A DNA stretch of 64,000 nucleotides, taken from the NCBI GenBank assembly GCA_035552095.1, contig DASZMA010000128.1, positions 9,979 through 73,978 on the forward strand, given 5' to 3'. Numbering within the stretch: the stretch's first letter is position 1; every line of letters starts with the position of its first letter. A program made the translations under genes and the position numbers. Source of the DNA: Bog-473 sp035552095 (GTDB lineage Bacteria > Actinomycetota > Acidimicrobiia > Acidimicrobiales > RAAP-2). Below the pieces are notes generated by a model that saw nothing but the letters and a program-made list of their open reading frames with translations, was not told the origin of the DNA and did not search any database. Shown here one piece after another: positions 24,990 through 33,936 of the stretch.

Positions 24990-25825
24990 GCGGATACACA
25001 CCGCTCGACGTGCGGGCCGAGATGTTGCGTGGGGCCCAGTCACTGGCGGTGGCGCCGGCGCCGAGCAAGACCCGGGGGATCACCTCCGACCTCTCCATTG
25101 ACGAGGCGTTGCTCCTGCACGCGGCCGGCTGGGAGCCGGTCGACCTGGTCTGCGGGGTCAGCGTGGTCTCGGTCCCCTACGGGGTGTGGAACTGGGGCCA
25201 GGGCGAGATCTCCTCGGCCTCCGATGCGCACAACCAGGCGGTCAAAGGGGCGGCCGACCACCTGCGGGGCGAGTGCCTCAAGGTCGATGGCCACGGCGTG
25301 GTCGGGGTGCGGGTGGAGGTCGAGGTGCGGACCCACCACATTGATGTCGAGCTGGTGGGCACGGCCGTCCGCCCAATTGGGGGCAGCAAGACGCACCCCA
25401 CGCCCTTCGTGTCGGATCTCTCGGCCCGTGACTTCACCCTGTTGAACGGGGCCGGGTGGATGCCGGTCGGCCTGGCCTTCGGGGCCAGCTTCGTCTACGC
25501 CCCCCGCCGGACGGCGGGGACGGCGATGAAGCAGAAGACCCAGAACATTGAGCTGACCAACTTCACCGAGGCCATGTACTCGGCCCGGGAGTCGGCCATG
25601 GAGCGCATGCAGCGCTCGGCGCTCGATGTGGGGGGCCAGGGGGTGGTCCAGGTCAAGGTGACCGAAGGACCGATGACCTTCGCCCGGCACGCCGTGGGGT
25701 TCACGGCCTGGGGCACCGCGGTCAAGCTGGTGGCCGAGTCCCACCAGTTCGTGCGGCCCGACCTGATTCTGCCGCTCGATGACGCAGTGGTGACCTTTGC
25801 GGCCCAGAGCCTGCGTGGGTCCTGA
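24986..25825 (+). CDS. Tandem YbjQ-like two-domain protein C
   Basis: 279 residues, two YbjQ-like domains. Domain 1: TSDLSIDEALLLHAAGWEPVDLVCGVSVV...GHGVVGVRVEVEVRTHHIDVELVGTAVRP; domain 2: VSDLSARDFTLLNGAGWMPVGLAFGASFVY...YSARESAMERMQRSALDVGGQGVVQVKVTEG...FTAWGTAVKLV. The alternation of domains with the same order and spacing as in protein A suggests duplication of a two-domain ancestor. It starts in an ATGA overlap with protein B and is followed by an NTF2-like gene after 12 nt. Confidence 0.8.
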   Translation: MSGYTPLDVRAEMLRGAQSLAVAPAPSKTRGITSDLSIDEALLLHAAGWEPVDLVCGVSVVSVPYGVWNWGQGEISSASDAHNQAVKGAADHLRGECLKVDGHGVVGVRVEVEVRTHHIDVELVGTAVRPIGGSKTHPTPFVSDLSARDFTLLNGAGWMPVGLAFGASFVYAPRRTAGTAMKQKTQNIELTNFTEAMYSARESAMERMQRSALDVGGQGVVQVKVTEGPMTFARHAVGFTAWGTAVKLVAESHQFVRPDLILPLDDAVVTFAAQSLRGS

Positions 25826-25837
25826 GCTCGTGAGCTG

Positions 25838-26242
25838 ATGAGCCTCGCCATGGACTGGCCCGCCTGGGCCCGGGCGTTCGAGAACATTGAGGGTGCCGAT
25901 GCCTTCGCCGCGCTGTTCGCACCGGACGGGCGCTTCTGCGACCCGGTGACGCCCTGGACGACCGACCTGCACAAGGTGGCCAACGACACCGACCAGATCT
26001 TTCCTGACTGGCAGCAGCGGGTGGACGAGATCCGGGGCGGGTCCGATTGGGCCGTCTTCGAATGGACCGGCACCGGCACCTTCAACGTCGAGGGCGGGGC
26101 GGGCATCCCCATCGTCATGCAGGGCGCCACGGTGATCGCGGTGGACGGTGACGGTTTGGTGACGTCGTGGCGCGACTACCTCGACACCAACCAGCCCATG
26201 GCGCAGATTCAGGCCGGGCTCAAGGAGCAGAAGCCCTCGTAA
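25838..26242 (+). CDS. NTF2-like (SnoaL-type) protein
   Basis: 134 residues with the NTF2-like cone fold pattern: an N-terminal helix ENIEGADAFAALFAPDGRFCDPVTP, then strands WAVFEWTGTGTFNVEGG, IPIVMQGATVIAVDGDGLVTSWRDYLD. Such proteins bind or isomerise small hydrophobic molecules; specificity unknown. It sits 12 nt downstream of YbjQ-like protein C and is probably the last gene of that operon. No ribosome binding site is evident beyond GAGCTCGTGAG. Confidence 0.75.
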   Translation: MSLAMDWPAWARAFENIEGADAFAALFAPDGRFCDPVTPWTTDLHKVANDTDQIFPDWQQRVDEIRGGSDWAVFEWTGTGTFNVEGGAGIPIVMQGATVIAVDGDGLVTSWRDYLDTNQPMAQIQAGLKEQKPS

Positions 26243-26292
26243 GGCGAGCGTGGCTGGCCGGAGAAGGCTGGGCCGTCAGGCCTGGCCGGTCC

Positions 26293-27369
26293 TTAGGCCT
26301 GGGCCGCCACCTCGGTGATGTGGGCCATGCGGGTCTTGTCGTACTCCTCGGCGGCGGCCTCGTCGTCAGCCATCTCGGCATCGATGTCGGTCTCGGCAAA
26401 GGCGATCACGCCCATCTCCTCGAAGGCGGTGCGGATCTTCGGTCCCCACAGCCCGATGTCTTTCAGGATGGGCACAATCCGCATGAACAGGTAGCTGCGG
26501 AACACCCGCAGCGTCTCGGAGTTCTCGACGTAGGTCCCGACCTCTGGTGGGAGTTCGAGCTGCTCCCAGACCTCTTCGCCCAGGAAGCGGTCGCGCATGC
26601 GGTAGCAGGCCTCCACACAGAACTCCTCGCGCTCGGTGCGCTCCGCCTCGCTGAGCTGGGGGTAGTAGTCGCGTAGGGCCAGCCGCCCGAACATGACGTG
26701 GCGCGCCTCATCCTGCATGACGTAGGCGTTGAGCGCCTTGGCCAACGGCTCCTGAGCCATGTTGCGGATCACCCCGAAGGCGGCCAGGGCCAAGCCCTCA
26801 ATCAGCACCTGCATGCCCAGATAGGTCATGTCCCAGCGGCTGTCGGAGATCACGTCATCCAGCAGGCTCTTGAGGTTCTTGTTCAGCGGGTAGACCATCT
26901 GCACCTTCTCGTGCAGGTAGCGGCTGTAGACCTCGACGTGGCGGGCCTCGTCAATGACCTGGGTGGCGGCGTAGAACTTGGAGTCGATGTCGGGCACCGT
27001 CTGCACAATCTTGGCCGTGCAGATCAACGCCCCCTGCTCGCCGTGCATGAACTGGCTGAAGCGCCACGCCTCGAAGTGGCGCCGCACCTCGCCCTTACGC
27101 TTGTCGTCCATTTTGTCCCACCACTCGGTGCCGAAGAGCGGATTGATGTCGTCGGGCAGGCCGACCGGGTTGTCCAGATCGACCTCCTGGGACCAGTCCA
27201 GGCGGTCGCTGCCGATCCACTGGCGCCGGGTGCCCTTGTCGTAGAGCCGCAGGAGCTGGTCCCGCCCACCGGTGTAGTTGAAGTCGAACATGGTGGTGGC
27301 CGGCGACTCGATGCCCCATTTCGGATCGGGCTGGCCGGTCACCTCACGGACGGTGGAGCTGGTGGTCAT
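26293..27369 (-). CDS. Ferritin-like diiron protein (R2/AurF-type oxygenase candidate)
   Basis: 358 residues. Ligands for a carboxylate-bridged diiron site are visible on two helix pairs: Glu111, Glu141-x-x-His144, Glu191 and Glu221-x-x-His224 (IDEARHVE and QDEARHVM). The surroundings are all-helical. Family members include ribonucleotide reductase R2-like oxidases and N-oxygenases, so an oxygenase acting on an unknown substrate is likely. ATG 27369 has AAAGGGGGG upstream. It is convergent with the NTF2-like gene and is preceded by a separate alcohol dehydrogenase gene on the same strand. Confidence 0.8.
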   Translation of the reverse strand: MTTSSTVREVTGQPDPKWGIESPATTMFDFNYTGGRDQLLRLYDKGTRRQWIGSDRLDWSQEVDLDNPVGLPDDINPLFGTEWWDKMDDKRKGEVRRHFEAWRFSQFMHGEQGALICTAKIVQTVPDIDSKFYAATQVIDEARHVEVYSRYLHEKVQMVYPLNKNLKSLLDDVISDSRWDMTYLGMQVLIEGLALAAFGVIRNMAQEPLAKALNAYVMQDEARHVMFGRLALRDYYPQLSEAERTEREEFCVEACYRMRDRFLGEEVWEQLELPPEVGTYVENSETLRVFRSYLFMRIVPILKDIGLWGPKIRTAFEEMGVIAFAETDIDAEMADDEAAAEEYDKTRMAHITEVAAQA

Positions 27370-27469
27370 GGACCCCCCTTTGGGTCAGGTGCCGCCACGA
27401 GGACGGCTGACGACGCTCCGACGTTACGCCGTCTGGACCAATTGTCAACAACGGCGGGGAAAATGCCGA

Positions 27470-28699
27470 TTAGCGGAAGTCGAAGGCCACCTTGACGGCG
27501 CCACTCTCACCCTGGGTGGCCAACGAAGTGAAGGCCTCCCGCCACTGCTCCAGGCGGAAGGTGTGGGTCAGCAACCCGCTCAGGTCGATTCGGCCGTCCT
27601 CGACCAGGCGCAGGTAGTGCTCAATGCCGTGGAGGCGCACTCCGTCGACCTCCTCCACCCCGAAGGCGTTGGAGCCGACCCAGTGGATCTCCTTGAAGTA
27701 GAGGGGCGACCACTCCCAACGTTCGGGCGCGTGCACCCCGCTCTTGACCATGGTGCCGCGGGCCTTGAGCAGGCGCACGCCGATCTCGGCCGTCTGGCCG
27801 TTGCCCACGGTGTCGTAGACCACATCTATGCCGCCGGGGTGGGCCATGGGCAGCGAGCCCTCGACGTGCTGCAGCACCCCACCGGACCAGGCGGCCGCCT
27901 CCTCCAAGAGCTGCTCGACCGGGAAGGGATCGACCACGGTGGCGCCGAGGCGGCGGGCCAGGGCGGCCTGGGCCGGGAACCGGGCGACCACCATCACCTC
28001 GACGTCGGGATGGAGGGCGCGCAGGATGGCGGTGGCCGTGGTGCCCAGGGCGCCGCCCCCGTAGACCAGGACCTTGCCGCCCCGCGGCGGCGGGTTGCGG
28101 GTCACCGAGTGCAGCGAGACGGCGAAGGGGTCAGCCAGCACGGCCACCTCGTCGCTGATGGAGTCGGGGATGGGAATCAGCATGGAGTGGTGCGCCGGCA
28201 GATACTCGGCGAACCCGCCCGGGGCGTCCTTCGACGTACCGGTGTGGATGCCGGCGGCCAGGGGGCCCGTGGTGAAGTGCCAGCACAGGCTGTAGTCGCC
28301 CGCCTGACACGAGCCACAGGGCGGGTCGATGCCACGCGGCCCGCAGGACAGCCACGGGTTGAGCACGACCCTTTGCCCCAATTGGAGATCGCTCACCTGG
28401 CGGCCCACCTCGGCCACCTCAGCCACCACTTCATGGCCGAGCACGGTCGGGAAAGTGAAGAGCCCGTTGAGCGCGCTGTCGGTGTAGTCGTCGCCGAAGT
28501 CCATGAAGACCTGCTTGGCATCGGAGCCGCAGATGCCGGTCAGCCGGGTCTTGGCCATGACCCAGTCGTCCCGGGTGGGCCGGGGCTGCTCCAGCTCCTC
28601 CATCCGCATCGGTACCCGGGACAGGCCGACCAGGAGGTGGTTCTCCTCGTCAGGAGGCGTCCAGCGCTCGGGCCGCACCCCGTAGAGCAGTCCTTGCAT
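27470..28699 (-). CDS. Zinc-dependent alcohol dehydrogenase (MDR family)
   Basis: 409 residues of the medium-chain dehydrogenase family. Catalytic zinc ligands: Cys57 in GICGSD and His89-Glu90 in VLGHEV. The structural zinc lobe is CGPRGIDPPCGSCQAGDYSLC. The Rossmann motif is VYGGGALGTTATAI. It oxidises an alcohol or reduces an aldehyde with NAD(P). ATG 28699 has GAGGGGGG upstream. The stop is about 100 nt from the diiron gene start, so the two may be independent. Confidence 0.88.
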   Translation of the reverse strand: MQGLLYGVRPERWTPPDEENHLLVGLSRVPMRMEELEQPRPTRDDWVMAKTRLTGICGSDAKQVFMDFGDDYTDSALNGLFTFPTVLGHEVVAEVAEVGRQVSDLQLGQRVVLNPWLSCGPRGIDPPCGSCQAGDYSLCWHFTTGPLAAGIHTGTSKDAPGGFAEYLPAHHSMLIPIPDSISDEVAVLADPFAVSLHSVTRNPPPRGGKVLVYGGGALGTTATAILRALHPDVEVMVVARFPAQAALARRLGATVVDPFPVEQLLEEAAAWSGGVLQHVEGSLPMAHPGGIDVVYDTVGNGQTAEIGVRLLKARGTMVKSGVHAPERWEWSPLYFKEIHWVGSNAFGVEEVDGVRLHGIEHYLRLVEDGRIDLSGLLTHTFRLEQWREAFTSLATQGESGAVKVAFDFR

Positions 28700-28762
28700 G
28701 CCAGTACCCCCCTCTGTGCCGACCCGCTCGTCGGTGTCGGTCTGCCCGTGACGGCGGTGCCG

Positions 28763-29311
28763 TCAGTTCAATGAGCAGTTGTAGGTCCTGAAGGTACTTG
28801 AACACGTGCTGGGCCCGGCGAACGCAGCGATGAGGATCACCACGATGATGAAGATGGCGATGACCGAGAAGCCGACGATGATGCCGGCCAGGGCCAGGCC
28901 GGTGCCGTCCTGCGCGCCGTTGGACTTGCGGATCTGGCTGCGGGCGACGAATCCGAAGATGATGCCCAGCACGCACCCGATGCCGAGGAAGAACGGACCG
29001 GCGCAGGAGCAGACGAGTGAGGCGATGGCCAGACCGTTGGTGTGACGTGCGGCCGGCACGGGCCCGCCGGCCCAGACCCACCCCCCGGCTCCGGCGGACG
29101 GAGTCGTGGGGTACTGGGCGTACCCGGTGGGCTGGGCTGCGCCCATGGGCTGGGCGTACCCGGTGGGCTGGGCGGCGACGCTCGGCTGGGATGCGAAGCC
29201 CGGCTGGGGTGCGAAGCCCGGCTGGGGTGACGTTCCGGTCCATGTCTCAGGCGGGTACCACTTCCCGTCCGAAGCCAGCCACCAACCTGCGCCTTGCGAT
29301 GCGTCGCTCAT
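28763..29311 (-). CDS. DUF2510/DUF4190 membrane protein
   Basis: 182 residues. The N terminus holds the DUF2510 signature GWWLASDGKWYPPE, then a repeat-rich linker (QPGFAPQPGFASQP, two QPTGYAQ copies) and two hydrophobic segments of the DUF4190 type (NGLAIASLVCSCAGPFFLGIGCVLGIIFGFVARSQI and TGLALAGIIVGFSVIAIFIIVVIL). Typical of actinobacterial membrane proteins of unknown function. ATG 29311 has GGGGAGG and GAGGGGG upstream. Confidence 0.85.
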   Translation of the reverse strand: MSDASQGAGWWLASDGKWYPPETWTGTSPQPGFAPQPGFASQPSVAAQPTGYAQPMGAAQPTGYAQYPTTPSAGAGGWVWAGGPVPAARHTNGLAIASLVCSCAGPFFLGIGCVLGIIFGFVARSQIRKSNGAQDGTGLALAGIIVGFSVIAIFIIVVILIAAFAGPSTCSSTFRTYNCSLN

Positions 29312-29407
29312 GATCCCCCTCGTTCCTCCCCGTCAGTGTCCCAGACGGGAGTTGGTCGTGGGGCGCAGTGGGGTCGCCGCACGGTTGCCGGAGGCGCCGT
29401 GGAAGCC

Positions 29408-29638
29408 TCAGACCACATAGGGACAGTGCCGACAACCTGAATGGCAACAGCTGCCCCGGGCCTTGAGGTACCCCGCCGTGAGCACCGAGAACCCCGTGCG
29501 GGGGTCGATGTAGAACATCGACCCCCGGTCCAGCGCCGCGGCGTGGAGTTCGAGGATCTCGGCGTAGTCAGGATCGGCCGGCGAGAGCCGATCCGGGTGT
29601 GGCTCGGTGAGAGGTCGACGGTCGACCGGATCACCCAT
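29408..29638 (-). CDS. DUF5522-type small Cys-rich protein
   Basis: 76 residues. The C terminus RGSCCHSGCRHCPY (Cys64, 65, 69, 72) is the DUF5522 signature and may bind a metal or an iron-sulfur cluster; preceding segment FYIDPRTGFSVLTAGYLK fits too. It lies 44 nt after the HU gene stop on the same strand and may be co-transcribed. No known function. Confidence 0.8.
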   Translation of the reverse strand: MGDPVDRRPLTEPHPDRLSPADPDYAEILELHAAALDRGSMFYIDPRTGFSVLTAGYLKARGSCCHSGCRHCPYVV

Positions 29639-29682
29639 AAGGCTTGCTCCACTGGGGTGAGCCCGGAACCGAGCTCACGGGG

Positions 29683-30255
29683 TCAGCGTGCTTTTTTGAC
29701 GGCCTTCTTGGCCGGGGTGCGACGCACGACCTTCTTGGCGGCCGAAGCCTTCTTGGCCGGAGTCTTGGCAGCCGGTGCCTTGCGGGCGGGGGCCTTCTTG
29801 ACGGCGACCTTCTTGGCGGGGGCCTTCTTGACCGCTGCCTTCTTGGCCGGAGCCTTCTTGACGGCGACCTTCTTGGCGGGGGCCTTCTTGACCGGGGCGG
29901 CCACCAGTGACTTGCCGGCGGCGGCGACGGCCGCGTCGTTGGTGGGGTAGGCACCCGACTTGAGCTTGGGGGCGAGGGCAGGAGCCAACACGGCATCCTT
30001 GAACGCCTTCACCGGGGTGATACGCGCCTTCTTGGAGGCCTTGATCCGGATGGACTCACCAGTGGCCGGATTGCGGCCCATGCGAGCGGCCCGGTTGACC
30101 TTGACGAATTTGGCGAACCCTGGGATCGAGATCGGCTCCCCCTTGGAGACGACGGCGGTCACCACATCGGTGAATCCGTCGAGGACGGCAGAAACCGTCT
30201 TGAGCTCAACATCGGCCTGTACGGCTACTGCTTTTGCAAGTTCTCGCTTATTCAT
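29683..30255 (-). CDS. hup: HU-family DNA-binding protein with a Lys/Ala/Pro tail
   Basis: 190 residues. About 90 N-terminal residues are a normal HU fold: MNKRELAKAVAVQADV, the VVSKGEPISIPGFAKF strand, and RMGRNPATGESIRIKASKKARIT for DNA contact. A long tail of PAKK, VKKAPAKK repeats follows, like mycobacterial HupB and histone H1. Nucleoid packaging is the expected role. ATG 30255 begins MNKREL; two upstream in-frame starts would add up to 13 residues. A direct repeat of GTGCACATTG lies at 30257 and 30287, just before the start. DUF5522 gene follows. Confidence 0.92.
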   Translation of the reverse strand: MNKRELAKAVAVQADVELKTVSAVLDGFTDVVTAVVSKGEPISIPGFAKFVKVNRAARMGRNPATGESIRIKASKKARITPVKAFKDAVLAPALAPKLKSGAYPTNDAAVAAAGKSLVAAPVKKAPAKKVAVKKAPAKKAAVKKAPAKKVAVKKAPARKAPAAKTPAKKASAAKKVVRRTPAKKAVKKAR

Positions 30256-30256
30256 G

Positions 30257-30296
30257 GTGCACATTGTGGCCGAACGGCGCACCGTTGTGCACATTG
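30257..30296. repeat. Direct repeat GTGCACATTG next to the HU start codon
   Basis: Two exact 10-nt copies begin 30 nt apart (30257 and 30287), about three helical turns, immediately upstream of the HU gene on the minus strand. The position fits an operator, possibly autoregulatory. Confidence 0.5.
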
Positions 30297-30617
30297 AAGC
30301 GCATAAATCTCAGATAAATGTCCAACTTCTCGCCGGATCGGACCGTTCACAGGTGTTTCTGGTGCCCGAGGCCGCCGATCGAGCGGGCGCGGAAGACAGA
30401 TAGGAAACTTCTTCCAAACACGCCGACAGGATCCGAAGACGCCCACATTCCCGGACGTAGCCACCTCGGCCTGCGTACGCGCACCGCTGACCGCGGTTGA
30501 GCCGTGGTTCACCAACCTCTCCCACCTCTCAACAACCTTTCCAAATGGCAAGTGTGTGCACGCCAACTGCAAGCTGCATCGACCAAGAGATCATCCGGGG
30601 AGGCCTGCGGCAATAGT

Positions 30618-30646
30618 TTGTGCCCTGTTTTGGGCGCCGGTAGGAT
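30618..30646 (+). promoter_or_regulatory. Putative promoter TTGTGC-17-TAGGAT
   Basis: TTGTGC (30618-30623) and TAGGAT (30641-30646) are 17 nt apart and point at the secreted protein gene starting at 30714; a GGAGG ribosome binding site lies between. Confidence 0.5.
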
Positions 30647-30713
30647 CCTTAGACCCAGCTGTGGCACCTGTGGCACCTTTGGTGGCCGGGCAATCGATTC
30701 GGAGGCGGAAGAG

Positions 30714-31247
30714 ATGAATTTCCATCGAGTGAGGCTCGGAATCGCGGTCGCCAGTGTCGGCTTGGCTGTCTTCCTCTCCGCGGCGGCACCTGTTTCGGCG
30801 GCCCAATTCAAGGCGAAGGCCAAGCACCACAAGACCACCACGACAACGACGCACAAGGGGTCCAATCCGAGCGGCTCCTTCTGCACCCTCTACAAGGACG
30901 AGTTGAACGCATCGAGCAAGAGCAGTGCCGCACTGGAGAAGGCGGTTGAGGGCGGCAACTGGCCGGCGGCCAAGAAGTTGCTCATCGCCTCTTTCAGCCA
31001 GGAGGGCAAGGTGGAGAAGGAATTCATCACGGCGCTGGGCTCCGTACCGGCCAACGTGAAGGCAGCGGGCCAAGAGGCCCTCAAGGCTGTCCCGGCCGAG
31101 GAGAAGGCCATTCAGAGTTCGAACAGCATCACGCAATACGAGACCGCGCTCGAAGCCGCGTTGAGCACGCCCAAGATGGCGGCCGCCGGCAAGGTGTTCC
31201 AGGCCTACGAAACCTCGACCTGCGGCTCAACCATTCCCGTGAGCTAG
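30714..31247 (+). CDS. Small secreted helical protein of unknown function
   Basis: 177 residues. Signal peptide (RLGIAVASVGLAVFLSAAAPVSA), a Lys/Thr-rich segment, then a helical domain with FCTLYKDELNASSKSSAALEKAVEGGNWPAAKK and a single late Cys pair partner in TSTCGSTIP (Cys residues near each end may bond). ATG 30714 has GGAGGCGGAAGAG upstream. The sedolisin gene starts 72 nt after its stop on the same strand, so they may act together outside the cell. I recognise no family. Confidence 0.72.
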   Translation: MNFHRVRLGIAVASVGLAVFLSAAAPVSAAQFKAKAKHHKTTTTTTHKGSNPSGSFCTLYKDELNASSKSSAALEKAVEGGNWPAAKKLLIASFSQEGKVEKEFITALGSVPANVKAAGQEALKAVPAEEKAIQSSNSITQYETALEAALSTPKMAAAGKVFQAYETSTCGSTIPVS

Positions 31248-31319
31248 CTGGTCGTCGTACTTGGTCGGATGCATAGCTGGAGAGAGAACCGGGGCGAGAA
31301 CCGGGAGAGAGGTGGAGGT

Positions 31320-33923
31320 GTGAAGCACCACTCGAATCGATGGGCCTTCGGACTGCTGCCGGTCGTGCTCATCGGGCTGGCCCTGCCCGGCGCTGGAGCG
31401 AACGCCTCCGCTCCGGGCAATCCGCTGGTCGCGCTGACGGACCATCTCACCCGCACGGCCAACCTCCTACCTGGTCTGGCCAACGCCATTGCGCGCGGGA
31501 CCGCAGCGCCGTCGACCCGCCTCACCGTGGACTTCGGCCTGGCCGATCCCTATGCAGCCTCCGAGTCGAGCCTGTTGAGCGACCTCTACAACCCCAGCAG
31601 CGCCCAGTATCACCAGTTCCTGACGCCGGACCAGTTCGATCAGCGCTTCCACGTTCCCGCCGCCGCGGTGACCGCCACCGAGTCGTGGCTCAAGTCCGGG
31701 GGTCTCGCCGTCTCCTACGTCTCGGGCACCGGTGACCTGATCAGCGTCCAGGGAACGGTCGCCCAATTCGGCTCGCTCCTCCACACCACCTTCGGCAACT
31801 ACCACGTGGGCACCATCAACTTCATCGCCAATCAGGTGGCCCCCTCGGTGCCCACCGGACTCCCCATCACCGATGTGGTGGGCCTCAATACGCTCGAACG
31901 GTCCTGGAGCGAGCCTGAGTTGAGCGCCAATCAACTGACCAAGGCCGTGCCGACCGCACCGGTGGCCGCCGCCAATTACACCGGGACGCTGGTTCCGCAG
32001 GACCTGTGGGACGTGTACGACGCACCCGCCACCGATCAAGGCCAGGGCGAGGCGGCCGGCATGTTCGGCTACGGCTACACCAACGGGGTTATCGCTGACC
32101 TTCGGGTCGGCGAGCAACGTCTCGGGTTGCCCGCCGTGCCGGTGCGTGTGGTGACCGAGGCTCAGGTGACCAACCCTCCGGTGGCCACCGACAACGACGT
32201 CCTGGGTGACGACGAATGGAACCTCGACACGCAGGCGATCACCGGCATGGCGCCCAAGCTCTCGCAGCTCGACATGTATTTCGCTTCGACCCCACTCGAT
32301 GCGGACACCGTCACCATGTTCTCCTCCTGGGCCAACGATCCGGCCGGTCCGAAGCAGATGGACGCCAGCTTTGGCGAGTGTGAAGCCGATCCCACGTCGG
32401 GCAAGATCCCGCAGCTGCCGTTGACGTTTGGATTGTCCATCGGCAACGAGATGCAGATTGAGGCCGATCACTCCCTGGAGCAGGCCGTGCTCGAGGGACG
32501 GACGTTGTTCACCTCGGCCGGTGACACCGGGGGCTCGTGCCCATTGGTGATCCTGCCGGTGCTCTCCGCCGGCAACGGGGTGATCCCACAGCCCCTGCCC
32601 TTCGATCAGGGGTACCCCTGCGTGAGCGCGTACGCGGTGTGCGTCGGCGGCACCGTGGTGACGACCAACGGCACGTCCAACCCGGTGGCCGCCGGTGCCA
32701 CCGCGGCCAACAAGACCACCAAGCCCGTTCGGGTAGCCGAGCAGGCCTGGGCCTACACCGGGGGAGGGCCGGCGGCCAATGTCCCCCGGCCGGCCTATCA
32801 AGTTGGCGTGAGTGCGATCCACCTGCCCTGCACCGCGCTCCACCAGGCCGACGGGACGGCAATCGCGTTGGGAACGACCTGTCGAGGAGCTCCTGATGTG
32901 GCGGCCATGTCCGGCTCGGGTCTCGTCGATGGCGAGATCGTCGGCGCCAATGCGTTCCTGGCCAACGTCGACATGATGCCCGCGGGCGTCGGCGGGACCA
33001 GCCTTTCCTCGCCGCTCGTGGTGGGTATGTGGTCCGCCATTCAGGCGGCGGCCCCGGCTACGGCCCCCGGCGTCTACAGGGGGCTGGGCTTCGCCAACGA
33101 GACCTTCTACGCCGTGGGCAAGGGCACCTTGGGCAACGCGGCGAAGGACTTCTTCGACGTGACCTCCAATGAACTGCTCATCGGCAACTTTTACGAGAGG
33201 GCCGGCTCGGGCTGGGACTACACCACGGGCTGGGGTGCGCCGGACGTGTCCAACTTCATCAGGGACATCGACCACAACCCCGCCATGGTGCCGACCCACC
33301 CTTCGGCCAACGCACCCACTCAGTCGTTCTTCCCGGCCGTGGCCTGCAGTGCCACCATGACCAGTCCAGCGGGCAACGCCTACGACACCACCCTCTCGGT
33401 GACCTCCCTGGTCAATGACACCGCGCTTGACATCACGTCAGCCTCGTTGACCCCGAGTGCCGACGGGAAGGACCTCGTCGCGACCATTTCGGGACCCGGG
33501 TTGTCCACTACCGGTCCGTTGGACGCGCTGGACGGCTTCAATTTCTACGTCGATTGGACCTATCAGGGCACGACCTACTTCGCCACGGCGGAGGTGAACC
33601 CCCCACTGCCCTTGCCCAAGACGCCGCTCACCAACTCGATTCCCGCTCCGATCTCCCTACCCACCGGATCGGTGACCTATGGCGACGGCACCATCAGCAG
33701 CGTCTCGCCGACGATTACCCACCGGGACGCCGGCTCCTTCTCCAATCACACCTTCACCATTGACGTGCCGCTGAGTGATGTGGGCAGTCCGCCGACCGGG
33801 AGCCTGCTGCTGTACCCCTTCGCCTACGACACCCTCCCCGTCGCCATCTTCGTCCCCTTCGCCACCGACGAGGCCACCGCACCCAGTCCGGGCGTGGCCA
33901 TCAGGTTGGGGAGCCCCTGCTGA
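31320..33923 (+). CDS. Secreted sedolisin (S53) protease with activation propeptide
   Basis: 867 residues. Signal peptide (WAFGLLPVVLIGLALPGAG), pro-kumamolisin activation domain (VDFGLADPYAASESSLLSDLYNPSSAQYHQFLTPDQF), then the catalytic domain: Glu299 and Asp303 in EWNLD, oxyanion Asp402 in SAGDTGG, nucleophile Ser561 in GGTSLSSPL. The Ser-Glu-Asp triad marks an acid-active pepstatin-insensitive peptidase, self-activated at low pH. A C-terminal beta domain (about 200 residues) follows. GTG 31320 is preferred over ATG 31269 because of GGTGGAG just upstream. Confidence 0.9.
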   Translation: MKHHSNRWAFGLLPVVLIGLALPGAGANASAPGNPLVALTDHLTRTANLLPGLANAIARGTAAPSTRLTVDFGLADPYAASESSLLSDLYNPSSAQYHQFLTPDQFDQRFHVPAAAVTATESWLKSGGLAVSYVSGTGDLISVQGTVAQFGSLLHTTFGNYHVGTINFIANQVAPSVPTGLPITDVVGLNTLERSWSEPELSANQLTKAVPTAPVAAANYTGTLVPQDLWDVYDAPATDQGQGEAAGMFGYGYTNGVIADLRVGEQRLGLPAVPVRVVTEAQVTNPPVATDNDVLGDDEWNLDTQAITGMAPKLSQLDMYFASTPLDADTVTMFSSWANDPAGPKQMDASFGECEADPTSGKIPQLPLTFGLSIGNEMQIEADHSLEQAVLEGRTLFTSAGDTGGSCPLVILPVLSAGNGVIPQPLPFDQGYPCVSAYAVCVGGTVVTTNGTSNPVAAGATAANKTTKPVRVAEQAWAYTGGGPAANVPRPAYQVGVSAIHLPCTALHQADGTAIALGTTCRGAPDVAAMSGSGLVDGEIVGANAFLANVDMMPAGVGGTSLSSPLVVGMWSAIQAAAPATAPGVYRGLGFANETFYAVGKGTLGNAAKDFFDVTSNELLIGNFYERAGSGWDYTTGWGAPDVSNFIRDIDHNPAMVPTHPSANAPTQSFFPAVACSATMTSPAGNAYDTTLSVTSLVNDTALDITSASLTPSADGKDLVATISGPGLSTTGPLDALDGFNFYVDWTYQGTTYFATAEVNPPLPLPKTPLTNSIPAPISLPTGSVTYGDGTISSVSPTITHRDAGSFSNHTFTIDVPLSDVGSPPTGSLLLYPFAYDTLPVAIFVPFATDEATAPSPGVAIRLGSPC

Positions 33924-33936
33924 AAGGATCGGTCAC

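Larger units (their letters stand above)
30256..30713. other. 458-nt intergenic region, divergent promoters of HU and a secreted protein
   Basis: No open reading frame of protein-like composition. It is less GC-rich than its surroundings near 30297-30325, which probably holds the HU core promoter on the minus strand. The 10-nt direct repeat GTGCACATTG occurs at 30257-30266 and 30287-30296. A plus-strand promoter is placed at 30618-30646. Confidence 0.6.
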
